From contig DATBZF010000059.1 in NCBI GenBank assembly GCA_036513315.1, positions 10,652-74,651 of the forward strand: a stretch of DNA of 64,000 nt. Reading direction: 5' to 3'. Position 1 is the stretch's first letter, and every line of letters begins with the position of its first letter. Below are positions 43,201 through 51,161 of the stretch, piece after piece. The notes under the pieces are model-generated. The model worked only from the letters and a program-made list of their open reading frames with translations, did no database searches and was not told the origin of the DNA. Position numbers and translations under genes: made by a program. The stretch comes from Roseiarcus sp036513315. Lineage in GTDB: Bacteria; Pseudomonadota; Alphaproteobacteria; Rhizobiales; Beijerinckiaceae.

Positions 43201-43757
43201 GTCGGATCGACCCGGCGCGTGCCGAACGCCATGGCGAAAGCGGCGAGCAGAAGCGCGACGGCGAGAAAAAACAGCGACGAAGGCGCGGCGGGCGCAAGGC
43301 GCGCCTGTTCGAAGGAGCCGACCAGCATCATCATCGTCTGGGCGATCGCCTTGAGCTGCAGCGCGATATAGGGCGCGGCGCCGATCAGCGCGATGAGCGC
43401 GACCATCGCCGCGACATTCTGCGCCTTGCCATAGCGCGCCGAGACGAAATCGGCGACGGAAGTAATGTTTTGCGCCTTGGCCAGCGCGGCGATGCGCGCC
43501 ACCAACCTTTGGCCGAAACCGATCACCAGCACCGGCCCGATATAGATCGGCAGGAAATCGAGCCCATGCGCCGAGGCGATGCCGACCGAACCGTAATAGG
43601 TCCAGGTCGTGCAATAGACAGCCAGGCTAAGCGAATAGATCAGCGGCCGTCCGCGCGCGATGAAGCGCTGGCCGCCCTTGTCGCCCCAATAAGCGATAAG
43701 GAACAGGGCGCAGATATAGCCGAGCGCGCTGACGGTGACTGTCATGTCGTCCAACAT
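40227..43757 (-). CDS. Solute symporter-PAS-histidine kinase-receiver fusion protein
   Basis: 1176 residues. Residues 5-520 form an SSS (PutP-like) transporter domain with about 13 helices. A linker leads to a PAS domain (about 645-765, HARQGITVFDRNLALTCWN), a coiled coil (765-805) and HisKA with His815 in AAASHDILQPLNAARL. The HATPase domain carries Asn932 and DTGMGIP, and a C-terminal receiver has Asp1104 (ADYHLDDGDG) and Lys1154. The kinase part matches the NahK/ErcS' hybrid group. Such proteins link substrate binding or transport to phosphorelay, as in CbrA. No response-regulator or HPt gene is adjacent. The start could be 43757 or the ATG at 43745. Confidence 0.9.
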   Translation of the reverse strand: MLDDMTVTVSALGYICALFLIAYWGDKGGQRFIARGRPLIYSLSLAVYCTTWTYYGSVGIASAHGLDFLPIYIGPVLVIGFGQRLVARIAALAKAQNITSVADFVSARYGKAQNVAAMVALIALIGAAPYIALQLKAIAQTMMMLVGSFEQARLAPAAPSSLFFLAVALLLAAFAMAFGTRRVDPTEHQDGLILAIAAESLVKLVAFLAVGAFVVWGMFGGLGDLARIAQRNPEIAAVMKNPPDPAAWIVTTILSALAILLLPRQFHVTIVENRDGRDTKTAAWLFPLYLVAINLFVAPLAIAGLATFADGTIDRDLTVLALPLSAGAHGLALLTMIGGLSAATAMVVVESVALSINVSNDLVMPLVLRGRSARSDAAGDIGSLVLLVRRGAILFVLFLGYVYIQLASQAALASLGLLSFAAVAQIAPAFLGALFWRRANARGAMAGLIAGSLAWVYTLLLPSLELNAAFAEFLEHGPLAIAWLRPAALFAWTSNPLVNGATLSLGVNIAAFVAFSLSRQANPIERLQANVFVGGAPTAKAQAFRLWRASTTAGELEATVARYLGADRANSALATFMAERGLPLEPSGEADAHLIRHAEHLLASAIGGSSARLVMSLLFSRRAMSGKSALKLIDDASSAIQSNRDLLQHALDHARQGITVFDRNLALTCWNREFCDLFELPPSLMRIGVGLDEIVRFNAERGIYGPGSVDDFVAERIESQLNEQEPLRLRLRPSMRVIEIRSARLPDGGIVTTYTDVTQNVEAEETLAAANERLERRVRERTEELERLNDELARAKIEADEANVSKTRFLAAASHDILQPLNAARLYSSALNEAAGAGNVDEQTNLARNVDASLEAVEEILSALLDISRLDAGATKPEIADCAVGEILAQLEIEFAPMARAKGLKLTFVASSLNVRSDRRLLRRLLRNLVSNAIKYTPQGKVLVGCRRRGAALRIEVWDTGMGIPLAKQKTVFEEFQRLAPGAKAARGLGLGLSIVERLGRVLGHEVALRSKSGAGSLFSVTAPLGVAAGAKQGQAAAAQDLSRAREPLNDLLVLAIDNEPRVLEGMRALLQKWNCRVLSAAGLSDAQAAVAAFRAAPDVIIADYHLDDGDGVAAISALRARFGAAIPAILATADRSPEVREVALRAQISILHKPLKPAQLRALLMRCKTMQVAAE

Positions 43758-44002
43758 CGATGCGCGCGTCCTCCCTGGCCGGCCCGGAGGCCGAGGCGGC
43801 TATCTTAGGCGCGCCGAGCGGGTTTGGCGACGCGGAGCGGCCAAGGCGGCGACGGGCCGGGAATGGCGATGGTCACAACTTGCAATGCGCAATTATTTGC
43901 GCATTTTATCAGGTGACGGCGCCGGGCGTCGCCCGCGTTATCGCAAAAGAAGCGGGGTGGCTCTAAGGCCGCTCAGCGCAATCGACCGTAGGGGCCTTCG
44001 AA

Positions 44003-44413
44003 ATGACCCGATATGTTGGCCTGCTCGACGGCGCCAAGGGCGCTTATGGAGTCATCTTTCCTGACTTGCCCGGCTGCGCGGCGGGCGGCGAAACCGTCGA
44101 CGCGGTCATGTCGGACGCGATCGGGGCGATTCGCGAATGGATACTCGATGCGCGAAACGACGGCGAGGCCGATCCGCTGGCGCGAGACTTCGAAGCGCTG
44201 AAGGCGGATCCGGAGGTCAGCGAGGCGCTGCGCGGAGGCGCGGCTTTCATCGTCGTTCCGCTCGTCATCGAAACCGGATTGCCCGCCAGAGCCAATCTTT
44301 CGATCGATTCCGGACTGCTCGCCGCTATCGACGAAGCCGCGCAACTCGGCGGATTGACGCGCTCCGCCTTTATCGCCAGCGCCGCCCGCGCCAAGATCGA
44401 GCAAGCGGCGTAG
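44003..44413 (+). CDS. HicB-family antitoxin, orphan
   Basis: 136 residues. The N-terminal HicB partial RNase-H-like domain is clear (YGVIFPDLPGCAAGGETVD and AVMSDAIGAIREWI). The C-terminal part, NLSIDSGLLAAIDEAAQLGG then LTRSAFIASAARA, is a ribbon-helix-helix-type DNA-binding segment. The aggggcc SD supports the ATG. No HicA toxin is recognisable in the 245 bp upstream or immediately downstream, so it appears to act alone, perhaps as a repressor. Confidence 0.82.
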   Translation: MTRYVGLLDGAKGAYGVIFPDLPGCAAGGETVDAVMSDAIGAIREWILDARNDGEADPLARDFEALKADPEVSEALRGGAAFIVVPLVIETGLPARANLSIDSGLLAAIDEAAQLGGLTRSAFIASAARAKIEQAA

Positions 44414-44488
44414 GGCGACGCCCAGCGGTGCTTGACGGATGCGCGCGCCGGGGCGACGCTGCGGTCCACGAAAAACAGGGAGGATTTC

Positions 44489-44884
44489 ATGCTGACCCGA
44501 CGCGGATTCGTGGGCTGCGCGCTTTGCGCGATTTCGGGCTTCGCCGCCACCGGCGTCGCGGCGCAGGCGTCGGGCATCAAGCGCACCATTCTCAACCAGA
44601 CCGACGGGCCCGCCGACGGCTATGTCACGATCAGCGCGCGCGTCGAAATCGACGCCGGCGCGACGGTCGCCCGCCACACCCATCCCGGCATCGAGGCAAG
44701 TTATCTGATCGAAGGCGCCGTCGAACTCGAGGTCGACGGTGAGGCGCCGCGCCAATTGCAGCCGGGCGACGCCTTCCAGGTTCCCGCGGGAAAACCGCAT
44801 GCGGCCAAGAACGGCCCGGCGAAGGCAGTGCTTTCGGGCGTCTATGTCGTCGAAAAGGGCAAGCCGCTCGCCTCGCCTGCCTGA
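44489..44884 (+). CDS. Exported cupin-domain protein
   Basis: 131 residues. A Tat-like signal (LTRRGFVGCALCAISG, cleavage after VAA near residue 25) precedes a single small cupin barrel. The metal-site motif is ARHTHPGIEASY with further ligands in PAGKPHAAKNG; the first His-x-His and Glu are present. A cagggagg SD fixes the start. Such periplasmic cupins are mostly uncharacterised. The 3' end overlaps the convergent Lrp gene by 43 nt. Confidence 0.82.
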   Translation: MLTRRGFVGCALCAISGFAATGVAAQASGIKRTILNQTDGPADGYVTISARVEIDAGATVARHTHPGIEASYLIEGAVELEVDGEAPRQLQPGDAFQVPAGKPHAAKNGPAKAVLSGVYVVEKGKPLASPA

Positions 44885-45369
44885 CGTCGCCGCCTGTCCT
44901 CGCGCAAGATCGGCGGCAGGCGCCGGTTGACCGGCGACGACTGGATAATCGAGGTGTTGGTCATCGCATAGGGAATGATCTGATCGATTAGCTTCTCCAG
45001 TTGCTCGACGGAGGGCAGATGGGCGCGCGCGATGAAACAATCCTCGCCGGTGATCCGGTCGCATTCGACAATATCAGGCAGGGCGCTGAGCAGGGCGGCG
45101 ACCTTCTGCAATTGGCCGGGCGCCGGCCGGATGCGCAGCCAGGCGGCGATCGGCAGGCCGAGCGCTTTGGGACTGATGGTCAGCGTATAGCCTTCGATCA
45201 CGCCGGCCTCCTCCAGTCGCCGAATCCGCTCCGCCACGCTCGGCGCCGATAGTCCGACGAGCCGGGCCAGATCAGCGACGCTGACCCTGGCGTCGCCGGC
45301 CAGGGCGTCAAGAATACGAACATCGACAGCATCGATTTCGCCATTTTCATATCGAAGGCGTTTCACGGC
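44842..45369 (-). CDS. Lrp/AsnC-family transcriptional regulator
   Basis: 175 residues from the preferred GTG at 45369 (gagg 8 nt upstream; a TTG at 45393 extends it). The helix-turn-helix is VSVADLARLVGLSAPSVAE then RIRRLEEAGVI, and the ligand-sensing RAM domain follows (VECDRITGEDCFIARAHL). The Arg-rich C-terminal tail is longer than in typical 150-160 residue Lrp proteins and overlaps the cupin gene. It is divergent from an EamA-type exporter (about 100-bp spacing), a common arrangement in which the Lrp protein controls amino acid efflux. Confidence 0.88.
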   Translation of the reverse strand, partial: AVKRLRYENGEIDAVDVRILDALAGDARVSVADLARLVGLSAPSVAERIRRLEEAGVIEGYTLTISPKALGLPIAAWLRIRPAPGQLQKVAALLSALPDIVECDRITGEDCFIARAHLPSVEQLEKLIDQIIPYAMTNTSIIQSSPVNRRLPPILREDRRRRQAGEASGLPFSTT

Positions 45370-45468
45370 GTTGACCTCATATTGCCTAAGCAAAATGCGA
45401 CTGTAGCATCTCTATTGTCATTCAAAAACACGATCTTTCCTCTCATAATGAGGCCTCGGAGGGATCAC

Positions 45469-46377
45469 ATGTCGAGACCGGGGCTGAATTTCACGACCGC
45501 CGCCCATGCCGCGCCGCCGCAGGCCTGGTTCGCGGTCAGCGCAATCTTCCATTATCTCGGCCCCTCTTTCGCGGTCCTGCTGTTCCCAGCGGTCGGCGTC
45601 ACGGGCATCGCGTGGATGCGGATCGCCTCGGCAGCCGCGATCTTTGCGCCCTGGACCAAACCGTGGCGGACGATTCGTCTGGCCGATGCGCGAAGGCGAG
45701 CCTTGCTGATCGGCCTCGGCGCCTGCCTCGCCATCATGAACACGTCGTTCTATCTCGCGCTCGACCGGCTGCCGATGAGCCTGGTGGCGGCGATGGAATT
45801 CGTCGGCACGATTGGCGTCGCGCTCTATACTTTGCGCACGCCCCGCAATTTCGCCGCGCTGGCGCTCGCCGTTCTCGGCGTGTTTTTGCTGATCGACGTC
45901 CGATGGTCGAACGATCCGATCGGCCTATTCTGGGCGGCGCTGAATGGCGCGCTATTCGTCGGCTATATCGTGCTCGGCCACAAGATTTCGCAAAACGGCG
46001 CCAGCGGCGGCGTTGAGCGCCTGGGGGCGGCGATGGGAATCGCCTTCGTCTTCATCATGCCGATCGGCTTCATCCAGGCGATCAAGGCGTTGGCGACGCC
46101 GCAACTGGTTCTGGCCGGCATCGGCGTCGGCATCTGTTCGTCCGTCATTCCTTATGTCTGCGATCAGCTCGCGATGTCGCGTATGCCGCGCGCGAGTTTC
46201 GCGCTGATGCTCGCGCTGCTGCCGGCGACCGCAACCTTGATCGGCATATTCGTCCTCGCGCAAATGCCGAGCCTGCGCGATAGCATCGGCGTGCTGCTGG
46301 TGATGGCCGGCGTCGCGATCCACAAGCCGGTCGCGACGCCAGCGCATGCACAGGACGCACCGATTCTGGCGACGTGA
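45469..46377 (+). CDS. EamA/RhtA-family exporter (amino acid or metabolite efflux)
   Basis: 302 residues with ten predicted transmembrane helices in two EamA halves. The start at 45469 is set by cggaggg 5 nt upstream. GVTGIAWMRIASAAAIFAPW and FYLALDRLPMSLVAAMEFVG match the RhtA (threonine/homoserine exporter) subgroup. It is controlled in all likelihood by the divergent Lrp-type gene. The specific amino acid exported is unknown. Confidence 0.87.
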   Translation: MSRPGLNFTTAAHAAPPQAWFAVSAIFHYLGPSFAVLLFPAVGVTGIAWMRIASAAAIFAPWTKPWRTIRLADARRRALLIGLGACLAIMNTSFYLALDRLPMSLVAAMEFVGTIGVALYTLRTPRNFAALALAVLGVFLLIDVRWSNDPIGLFWAALNGALFVGYIVLGHKISQNGASGGVERLGAAMGIAFVFIMPIGFIQAIKALATPQLVLAGIGVGICSSVIPYVCDQLAMSRMPRASFALMLALLPATATLIGIFVLAQMPSLRDSIGVLLVMAGVAIHKPVATPAHAQDAPILAT

Positions 46378-46432
46378 GAGCCGGCCAGCGGCTGCGGAGG
46401 CCCGCGATGGCGAGCGCGGCGCCTCAAGCGCC

Positions 46433-46885
46433 TTACGCCACAGTGACCTCAGTCTTCACCGAATTGGCGATGAAGCAGACTTCATGCGCCTCATGGTGCA
46501 TATGGTCGAGCTTGGCCTTGTCGGGCGCCGCGCCGGTCCATTCGATCCTGGGATGCAGCACGACCTTAGTGACAGCCTGCTTGCCCGGCGCGATCTCCTC
46601 CATCACGCCCTCGGCATGGTCGCGATAGGCGGCGATGGAGAAGCCGGCGAGCCGCGCGATATGCAGAAACGACAGCATATGGCAATTGGAGAGCGCGGCG
46701 ACCAGCATTTCCTCCGGATCGACGGCGGCCTCATCAGCCCATTTGCCGACGACATGCGGCGAGGCCGAGGCCGGGATGACGGCGCCGCCATCGAAAGTCA
46801 GCGTGTGGCCGCGGCTGTAGCGGCCCTTGAGAAAATCCTCGCCGTCCTTCAGCTTCCAGCTTACATCAGCGCTATAGGTCGCCAT
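46433..46885 (-). CDS. OsmC-family peroxiredoxin-like protein
   Basis: 150 residues from the ATG at 46885. The two redox cysteines of the OsmC/Ohr fold are Cys68 in ALSNCHMLSFLH and Cys137 in HEVCFIANSVKTEV. The FDGGAVIPASASPHVVG stretch fits the OsmC-like subgroup rather than Ohr. These proteins reduce organic hydroperoxides or peroxides with thiols in the cytoplasm. It lies 88 nt downstream of the NHL-repeat gene on the same strand and may be its operon partner. Confidence 0.88.
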   Translation of the reverse strand: MATYSADVSWKLKDGEDFLKGRYSRGHTLTFDGGAVIPASASPHVVGKWADEAAVDPEEMLVAALSNCHMLSFLHIARLAGFSIAAYRDHAEGVMEEIAPGKQAVTKVVLHPRIEWTGAAPDKAKLDHMHHEAHEVCFIANSVKTEVTVA

Positions 46886-46973
46886 CTGCTCCTCGCCATC
46901 AAATGCGCTTGCGCGATTCGCCGCATCAAGTCCGAGGCGGCCGTAAAACGCCACGGGTGCGATTCTCCGCCAA

Positions 46974-48149
46974 TTATTTAGCGAGCCCAGGCCACGGCTG
47001 ATAGTGCCGGCTGCCGAGATACGCATCGAGCCGGTCTTCCGGAACAAAGCCGTCCAGCGTGAACTTTTGCAGACGCCGGCCGTCGACGGTCTCGCTGGTG
47101 TAAAGGTCGCCTTTGGAATCCACGGCGATCATATGGAGCAGCGTGAACTCCCCGGCGCCGTGCCCGGCCCCGCCAAAACCGCCGATGATCTCGCCGCTCT
47201 GGTGGTCGAGTATCCAGAGAACTTCGTTGCCGGAATCGACGACATACATGTATTTCTGTTCGGGGTCGGGCGAAAATGCGACATCGAGCGCCGAGCCGAT
47301 CGCCTGGCGCCCAGGCGTGCCGTCGGGCGCTGGCGAATAGGCGGTTCCCGCCTTCACCAGGATGACCCGTTTCAGCGCGCCCGTCTTGTCGAACACTTCG
47401 ATCCGGTCGTTGCCGCGATCGCAGACATAGAGAAATCCCTCGCGGTCGAATTTCGCGCAATGGGGATGGCCGCCACCCATCAGCGCGAACAGACCCTTGT
47501 CCGCGCCCGCCTCGCCCCATTGGCGCAGGAACTTGCCTTGTGCGTCGAAAACGACGATTCGGTGATTGCCATAGCCATCGGCGATATAGATGTCGCCATT
47601 TGCGGGATCGATCGCGATGTCAGCGGGCTCGTTAAGAAGCGTCGGGCTCTTGTTGCCGCCCGGCTCGCCGCATTTTTCCTCCGTATTATCGCAGACGCCC
47701 TTGCGGCCGATTTGCAACAGCATGGTCTTGCCGTCATGCGTCCATTTCTGCACGATTCCGTCGTTGTTGCCGGCGATCCAGAGGTTATTGTCCTTGTCGA
47801 CGAAACAACCATGCGGACCTTTCGGCATCGCCTTTGGATCGCCCCAGGCGTTGACGATGGCGCCATCCGCATCATATTCGATCACAATCGGCGCCGGCTG
47901 CTTGCCGACCTTGCTCTCCATTGCGGTGAGATCGGCGCGGTTGACGCCGAACACATGATCCGAATTGTCGACGCAAATGCCGCCGACCGAGCCTGTCACC
48001 CATCGATCGGGCAGCGGCTTTGGCCAATAAGGGTCGACGAGAAAGCGCGGCACATTGCTGTCAGCAGCGCACACGGACGGCGCGAAGCCGGCGGCGACCA
48101 AAGCGCCGAATCCGAGCACACCCGCAAGCACATCCCTCCGGATCCGCAT
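46974..48149 (-). CDS. Exported NHL-repeat (six-bladed beta-propeller) protein
   Basis: 391 residues. A signal peptide (residues 1-28, ending VCAAD) leads into a propeller built of NHL repeats: HGCFVDKDNNLWIAGNND, NEPADIAIDPANGDIYIADG, HPHCAKFDREGFLYVCDRGN and others. A ggagagg SD precedes the ATG. Propellers of this subgroup resemble the peptidyl-alpha-hydroxyglycine alpha-amidating lyase fold but are often annotated only as NHL or SMP-30-like; catalytic residues cannot be assigned confidently. Predicted periplasmic. Confidence 0.82.
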   Translation of the reverse strand: MRIRRDVLAGVLGFGALVAAGFAPSVCAADSNVPRFLVDPYWPKPLPDRWVTGSVGGICVDNSDHVFGVNRADLTAMESKVGKQPAPIVIEYDADGAIVNAWGDPKAMPKGPHGCFVDKDNNLWIAGNNDGIVQKWTHDGKTMLLQIGRKGVCDNTEEKCGEPGGNKSPTLLNEPADIAIDPANGDIYIADGYGNHRIVVFDAQGKFLRQWGEAGADKGLFALMGGGHPHCAKFDREGFLYVCDRGNDRIEVFDKTGALKRVILVKAGTAYSPAPDGTPGRQAIGSALDVAFSPDPEQKYMYVVDSGNEVLWILDHQSGEIIGGFGGAGHGAGEFTLLHMIAVDSKGDLYTSETVDGRRLQKFTLDGFVPEDRLDAYLGSRHYQPWPGLAK

Positions 48150-48298
48150 GGTCGCCTCTCCCTTACCAGTCCGAGGCGGGCGAAGAGGCTCAATCGGCCC
48201 CGCAAGCGCTCGACTCGCGCAGCGCCTGGGATCGCCGGCGACCCACCCCCCTGCGGAGAGACCGGCCGCGATCCCAGGACGATTATTCACCACCCGTC

Positions 48299-49075
48299 CT
48301 AACGGCAGAAGACGGCCCAGATCGAATCCTTGCATCTTTGGCACATGCCGGCCGTCTCGGTGGCGACGTAATTCAGATCGGCTTTGGACGAACTGATCAG
48401 CGCGGGTCCGTCGGCGGCGACGCGTCCCTGCGCATCCATGGCGACCGAGCCGAGTTTGACGTTGATCGTACGCGCCGCGCCGTCGCGCAGGATGCCGATC
48501 GCGGCGGTCGCCTCGGGGGCATTCTGCGCCACGCGGCGCACCAGTTCCTTGGGGTCGGCGACATCGGCGCCATTCACCGACGTGATGACGTCGCCGGTTT
48601 TCACGCCGGCCGCCTCCGCCGGGGAGCCGGCCATCGCCCTGGCGACGAGCACGCCGGCGGCCGCCTTGGCGCTGGAGCCGGCGGCGGCGAGTGGTTGAAC
48701 TTCGACGCCGAGCCAGCCATGCATGGAGGCGCCGGCGGCTTTCGATTTGCAACTGAACTTTTGCGCGCCGAGCCGGACGATCGACGCGCTCAATTTGCTG
48801 TTGTAGAAAGTTTCAGCCTTGCGAAGAGCCTCCTGCGTGACACAGGCCTGAATGCCCTGCTTCGCCCTTGTCGCGAAATCGTCCGGCTGGCCGCAATAGC
48901 TGAGGATCGCCTCTTCAAAAGCGAGCAAGTCCAGGCGATTCCAGAAAAACTGCTCCTGGTCCTTGGTCATGCGCGCGAAATCGAGCGAACCATATTGCTG
49001 ATCGTCGGCATGGCCTGGAGATGAGCCGCAAAGCGCCAGCGTCAAACCCAGGACGATCGAGATTCCCGCGCGCAA
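48299..49075 (-). CDS. Exported PDZ-domain protein
   Basis: 258 residues from a TTG start with gagga upstream. The signal peptide is residues 1-23 (LGLTLALCGSSPGHAD). A helical N-terminal region with three cysteines (Cys61, Cys78 and Cys108 or close) follows, then a PDZ domain with LGVEVQPLA and AGSPAEAAGVKTGDVITSVNG. The C-terminus adds a Cys-x2-Cys pair (GMCQRCKDS). No protease domain is present, so it is not a DegP/HtrA enzyme; it may be an adaptor or substrate-binding protein in the periplasm. Function unknown. Confidence 0.75.
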   Translation of the reverse strand: MRAGISIVLGLTLALCGSSPGHADDQQYGSLDFARMTKDQEQFFWNRLDLLAFEEAILSYCGQPDDFATRAKQGIQACVTQEALRKAETFYNSKLSASIVRLGAQKFSCKSKAAGASMHGWLGVEVQPLAAAGSSAKAAAGVLVARAMAGSPAEAAGVKTGDVITSVNGADVADPKELVRRVAQNAPEATAAIGILRDGAARTINVKLGSVAMDAQGRVAADGPALISSSKADLNYVATETAGMCQRCKDSIWAVFCR

Positions 49076-49226
49076 GGACTATCCTCATCCTACTATCTTA
49101 AGCCGCTATTGCGCCGCATGAATATCAGGGCGCGCGCGGATGGGTCAATTGGTCGGGTGGAGCGGAGCGTCGAACCAGAGAGACGAATTGCTTCATCGGA
49201 TTCACGGCGGAGCGGCGCGCCTCACC

Positions 49227-50252
49227 CTAAAATCCAGACGACGCCTGGCTATCGTCGACCGCGATTCCGGCGCGGGCGCGGCGCGCGCTGCTGGCGAGCT
49301 TGCCGGGTCGATCCTCACTGGCCGGCTTGCCTGTCGCCAGCCGCAGCACCGCGGCATAGCTCGGCTGCACTTCCATCCGCGCCGCGTGGGGCCCGCGCGC
49401 GAGAATCTGGTGCACGCGCGGCAGGTTGTAGCAGGGGACATAGAACAACAGATGATGTTCGAGATGATAGTTCACGTAATAGGGCGCGATGAACAGACGC
49501 TCCAGAAAGCCCGCATGGGTGGTGCGCGTGTTGCGCAAGGGATCGTCGCTGTCGGGCACGACCGCATGTTCGGCGATGTTGCGAATGCGGGTGATCACCA
49601 TCATCCAGGTCATCAGCGGCAAAAGCCACAGCAACGGATACGCCCACCAGGCGCCCGCCGCGGCGAGCCCGGCGAAGAGAACAGCGTTGGCGAGCAACTG
49701 GGGCCCGAGCTTGCTCCGGAAAAAAGCGGCGCGCCGCGCGAGCGGCCATGAGCGATCGCCGAGCGCGTTGAGCAACTGCGCCTTGCGCTGGGCGAATCCG
49801 GTCTGGCCGCTGATGTCGCGCCAGAATTTCCGCCGGTAGCTTGGCCGCGTGATCGGGAAAGGCGCTGACAGCACAAGATCGGGATCGTCGTCCTGCTGCG
49901 TATGCGCGTGATGCTGCAGATGATAGCGGCGATAGGCCTCCGTTTCGGCGAAGACCGGGTAGGCGCAGAAATATTGGCTGAGCGCAATGTTCAATCGGGG
50001 GCTGCAGGCGAGAGCGCCATGGGCGCCGTCATGCATCAGGATCGCCAGGCCGAGCTGACGCGAGCCGATGATCGCCACCGCCAGCAGGAAGGTGAAAGGA
50101 TTGGGCCAAAGCGCGACCATCGCCATGGCGCCAAGGATCAGAGCCCAGGCATGGGCGATCAGGCCGACGCTCTTCCAGAGGACGCGCGTGCGCACGGCGA
50201 CAAGCTCCTCGTCGGTCATCAGTTCGCGCGCGCGAAGGCGAAGCACGGTCAT
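49227..50252 (-). CDS. Fatty acid desaturase family protein
   Basis: 341-residue membrane protein with the three His boxes of membrane di-iron desaturases: HDGAH (74-78), HLQHH (111-115) and HLEHH (263-267). Hydrophobic segments lie around 28-72 and 187-222. The family introduces double bonds in acyl chains or hydroxylates/desaturates other lipids such as carotenoids. Its ATG overlaps the stop of the TetR gene by 4 nt, so both are made from one message. A palindrome upstream of the TetR gene is the probable regulatory site. Confidence 0.87.
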   Translation of the reverse strand: MTVLRLRARELMTDEELVAVRTRVLWKSVGLIAHAWALILGAMAMVALWPNPFTFLLAVAIIGSRQLGLAILMHDGAHGALACSPRLNIALSQYFCAYPVFAETEAYRRYHLQHHAHTQQDDDPDLVLSAPFPITRPSYRRKFWRDISGQTGFAQRKAQLLNALGDRSWPLARRAAFFRSKLGPQLLANAVLFAGLAAAGAWWAYPLLWLLPLMTWMMVITRIRNIAEHAVVPDSDDPLRNTRTTHAGFLERLFIAPYYVNYHLEHHLLFYVPCYNLPRVHQILARGPHAARMEVQPSYAAVLRLATGKPASEDRPGKLASSARRARAGIAVDDSQASSGF

Positions 50253-50923
50253 CGCTGTTTCTCCGAATGAACGAGTTTCGGCCGCGCCTGCTCTGTCGGC
50301 GCGTCGGCCTGAGCGCCGAGGAGACGCATCATCTCCGCGGCGAGCGCGGCGGTCGCGCGGCCCATCGCACGGCCTTCGAGCGTGACGCCGATGGCGAGGG
50401 CCCAGAAGCGTCGCGCGCTCGTCGCCGGATCGAGCCGCGACCGCCAGCCGCGCGCCGTCATCTGCGCCGCATAGGCGCGCAGGCCTTCGGCATGCAGGCG
50501 CTCGATAGTCCGTTCGACCAGGGGCGCGAGATCCTGACGACGGCGGGTGAGATTCATCGCTTCTATGAAGAAGCCAAGGGAGTCCGAGCCCATCACGCTC
50601 TGGACCAACGAACGGGTATAGGCGTGCGGCGAGAGCTGCTTGCCCGCATTCTGTTCGGCAGAGCGGCCGAGATAGAGCGCGTCGCGGCAGGCCGCCTCGA
50701 CGAACAGCGCCTCCTTGGTGCGAAAATAATAGGTGATCTGGCTCGGGAACGCGTCGGCCGCCGTTGCGATGTCGGCGATCGAAACCGCCGCTAACCCACG
50801 TTCCTTGAACTGTCGGCTCGCCGCATCGAGAAGACGCGAGCGCATCTGCCGGCCCGCATCGCGCGTGGCGCGCACAGCGTGCTTGGGATCGCCCGAAGTC
50901 TCATGCGCAGCGGCGCTTTTCAT
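50249..50923 (-). CDS. TetR-family regulator co-transcribed with the desaturase
   Basis: 224 residues. The HTH is AAVSIADIATAADAFPSQIT then YYFRTKEALFVEAA, with the conserved Y-Y-F-x-x-K-E. The C-terminal ligand domain starts around residue 85. A basic N-terminal extension of about 25 residues precedes the TetR domain. The coupling to the desaturase suggests a fatty-acid-responsive repressor like DesT/FabR, by analogy. A perfect operator-like palindrome lies about 55 bp upstream of the start. Confidence 0.86.
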   Translation of the reverse strand: MKSAAAHETSGDPKHAVRATRDAGRQMRSRLLDAASRQFKERGLAAVSIADIATAADAFPSQITYYFRTKEALFVEAACRDALYLGRSAEQNAGKQLSPHAYTRSLVQSVMGSDSLGFFIEAMNLTRRRQDLAPLVERTIERLHAEGLRAYAAQMTARGWRSRLDPATSARRFWALAIGVTLEGRAMGRATAALAAEMMRLLGAQADAPTEQARPKLVHSEKQR

Positions 50924-50976
50924 TTCGTCCTGTCATCGACGCCGGGCGCTATCTCGCCAGGCTGCCGAGCAGTTAT

Positions 50977-50991
50977 TTGTATGTCATACAA
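50977..50991. promoter_or_regulatory. Operator-like palindrome for the TetR-desaturase operon
   Basis: A perfect 15-bp palindrome, ttgtatg-t-catacaa, is centred about 61 bp upstream of the TetR start. Size and symmetry fit a TetR dimer site. Confidence 0.6.
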
Positions 50992-51161
50992 ACAAATACG
51001 TCAAGTCTGGAGATCGTCGGCGCGGTTGCCGTCACTCTGTTCATTTTGCTGGTCCCGGCGCTATCAGCGCTCATCACCGCGCCTTTGCTCGCCTTCCTGC
51101 TCAAAGCCTGGGGGAAAAACCCGCGCTCTGATGGCGTCGGCGTCGGGCGAGCGGTCGCGGC

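Noticed and set aside
43860..44002. HicA toxin remnant upstream of HicB (reading APGVARVIAKEAGWL)
   Set aside because: A short match to the start of HicA-like proteins ends at a stop, and the RxxGSH motif is not found in any frame. Too weak to call.
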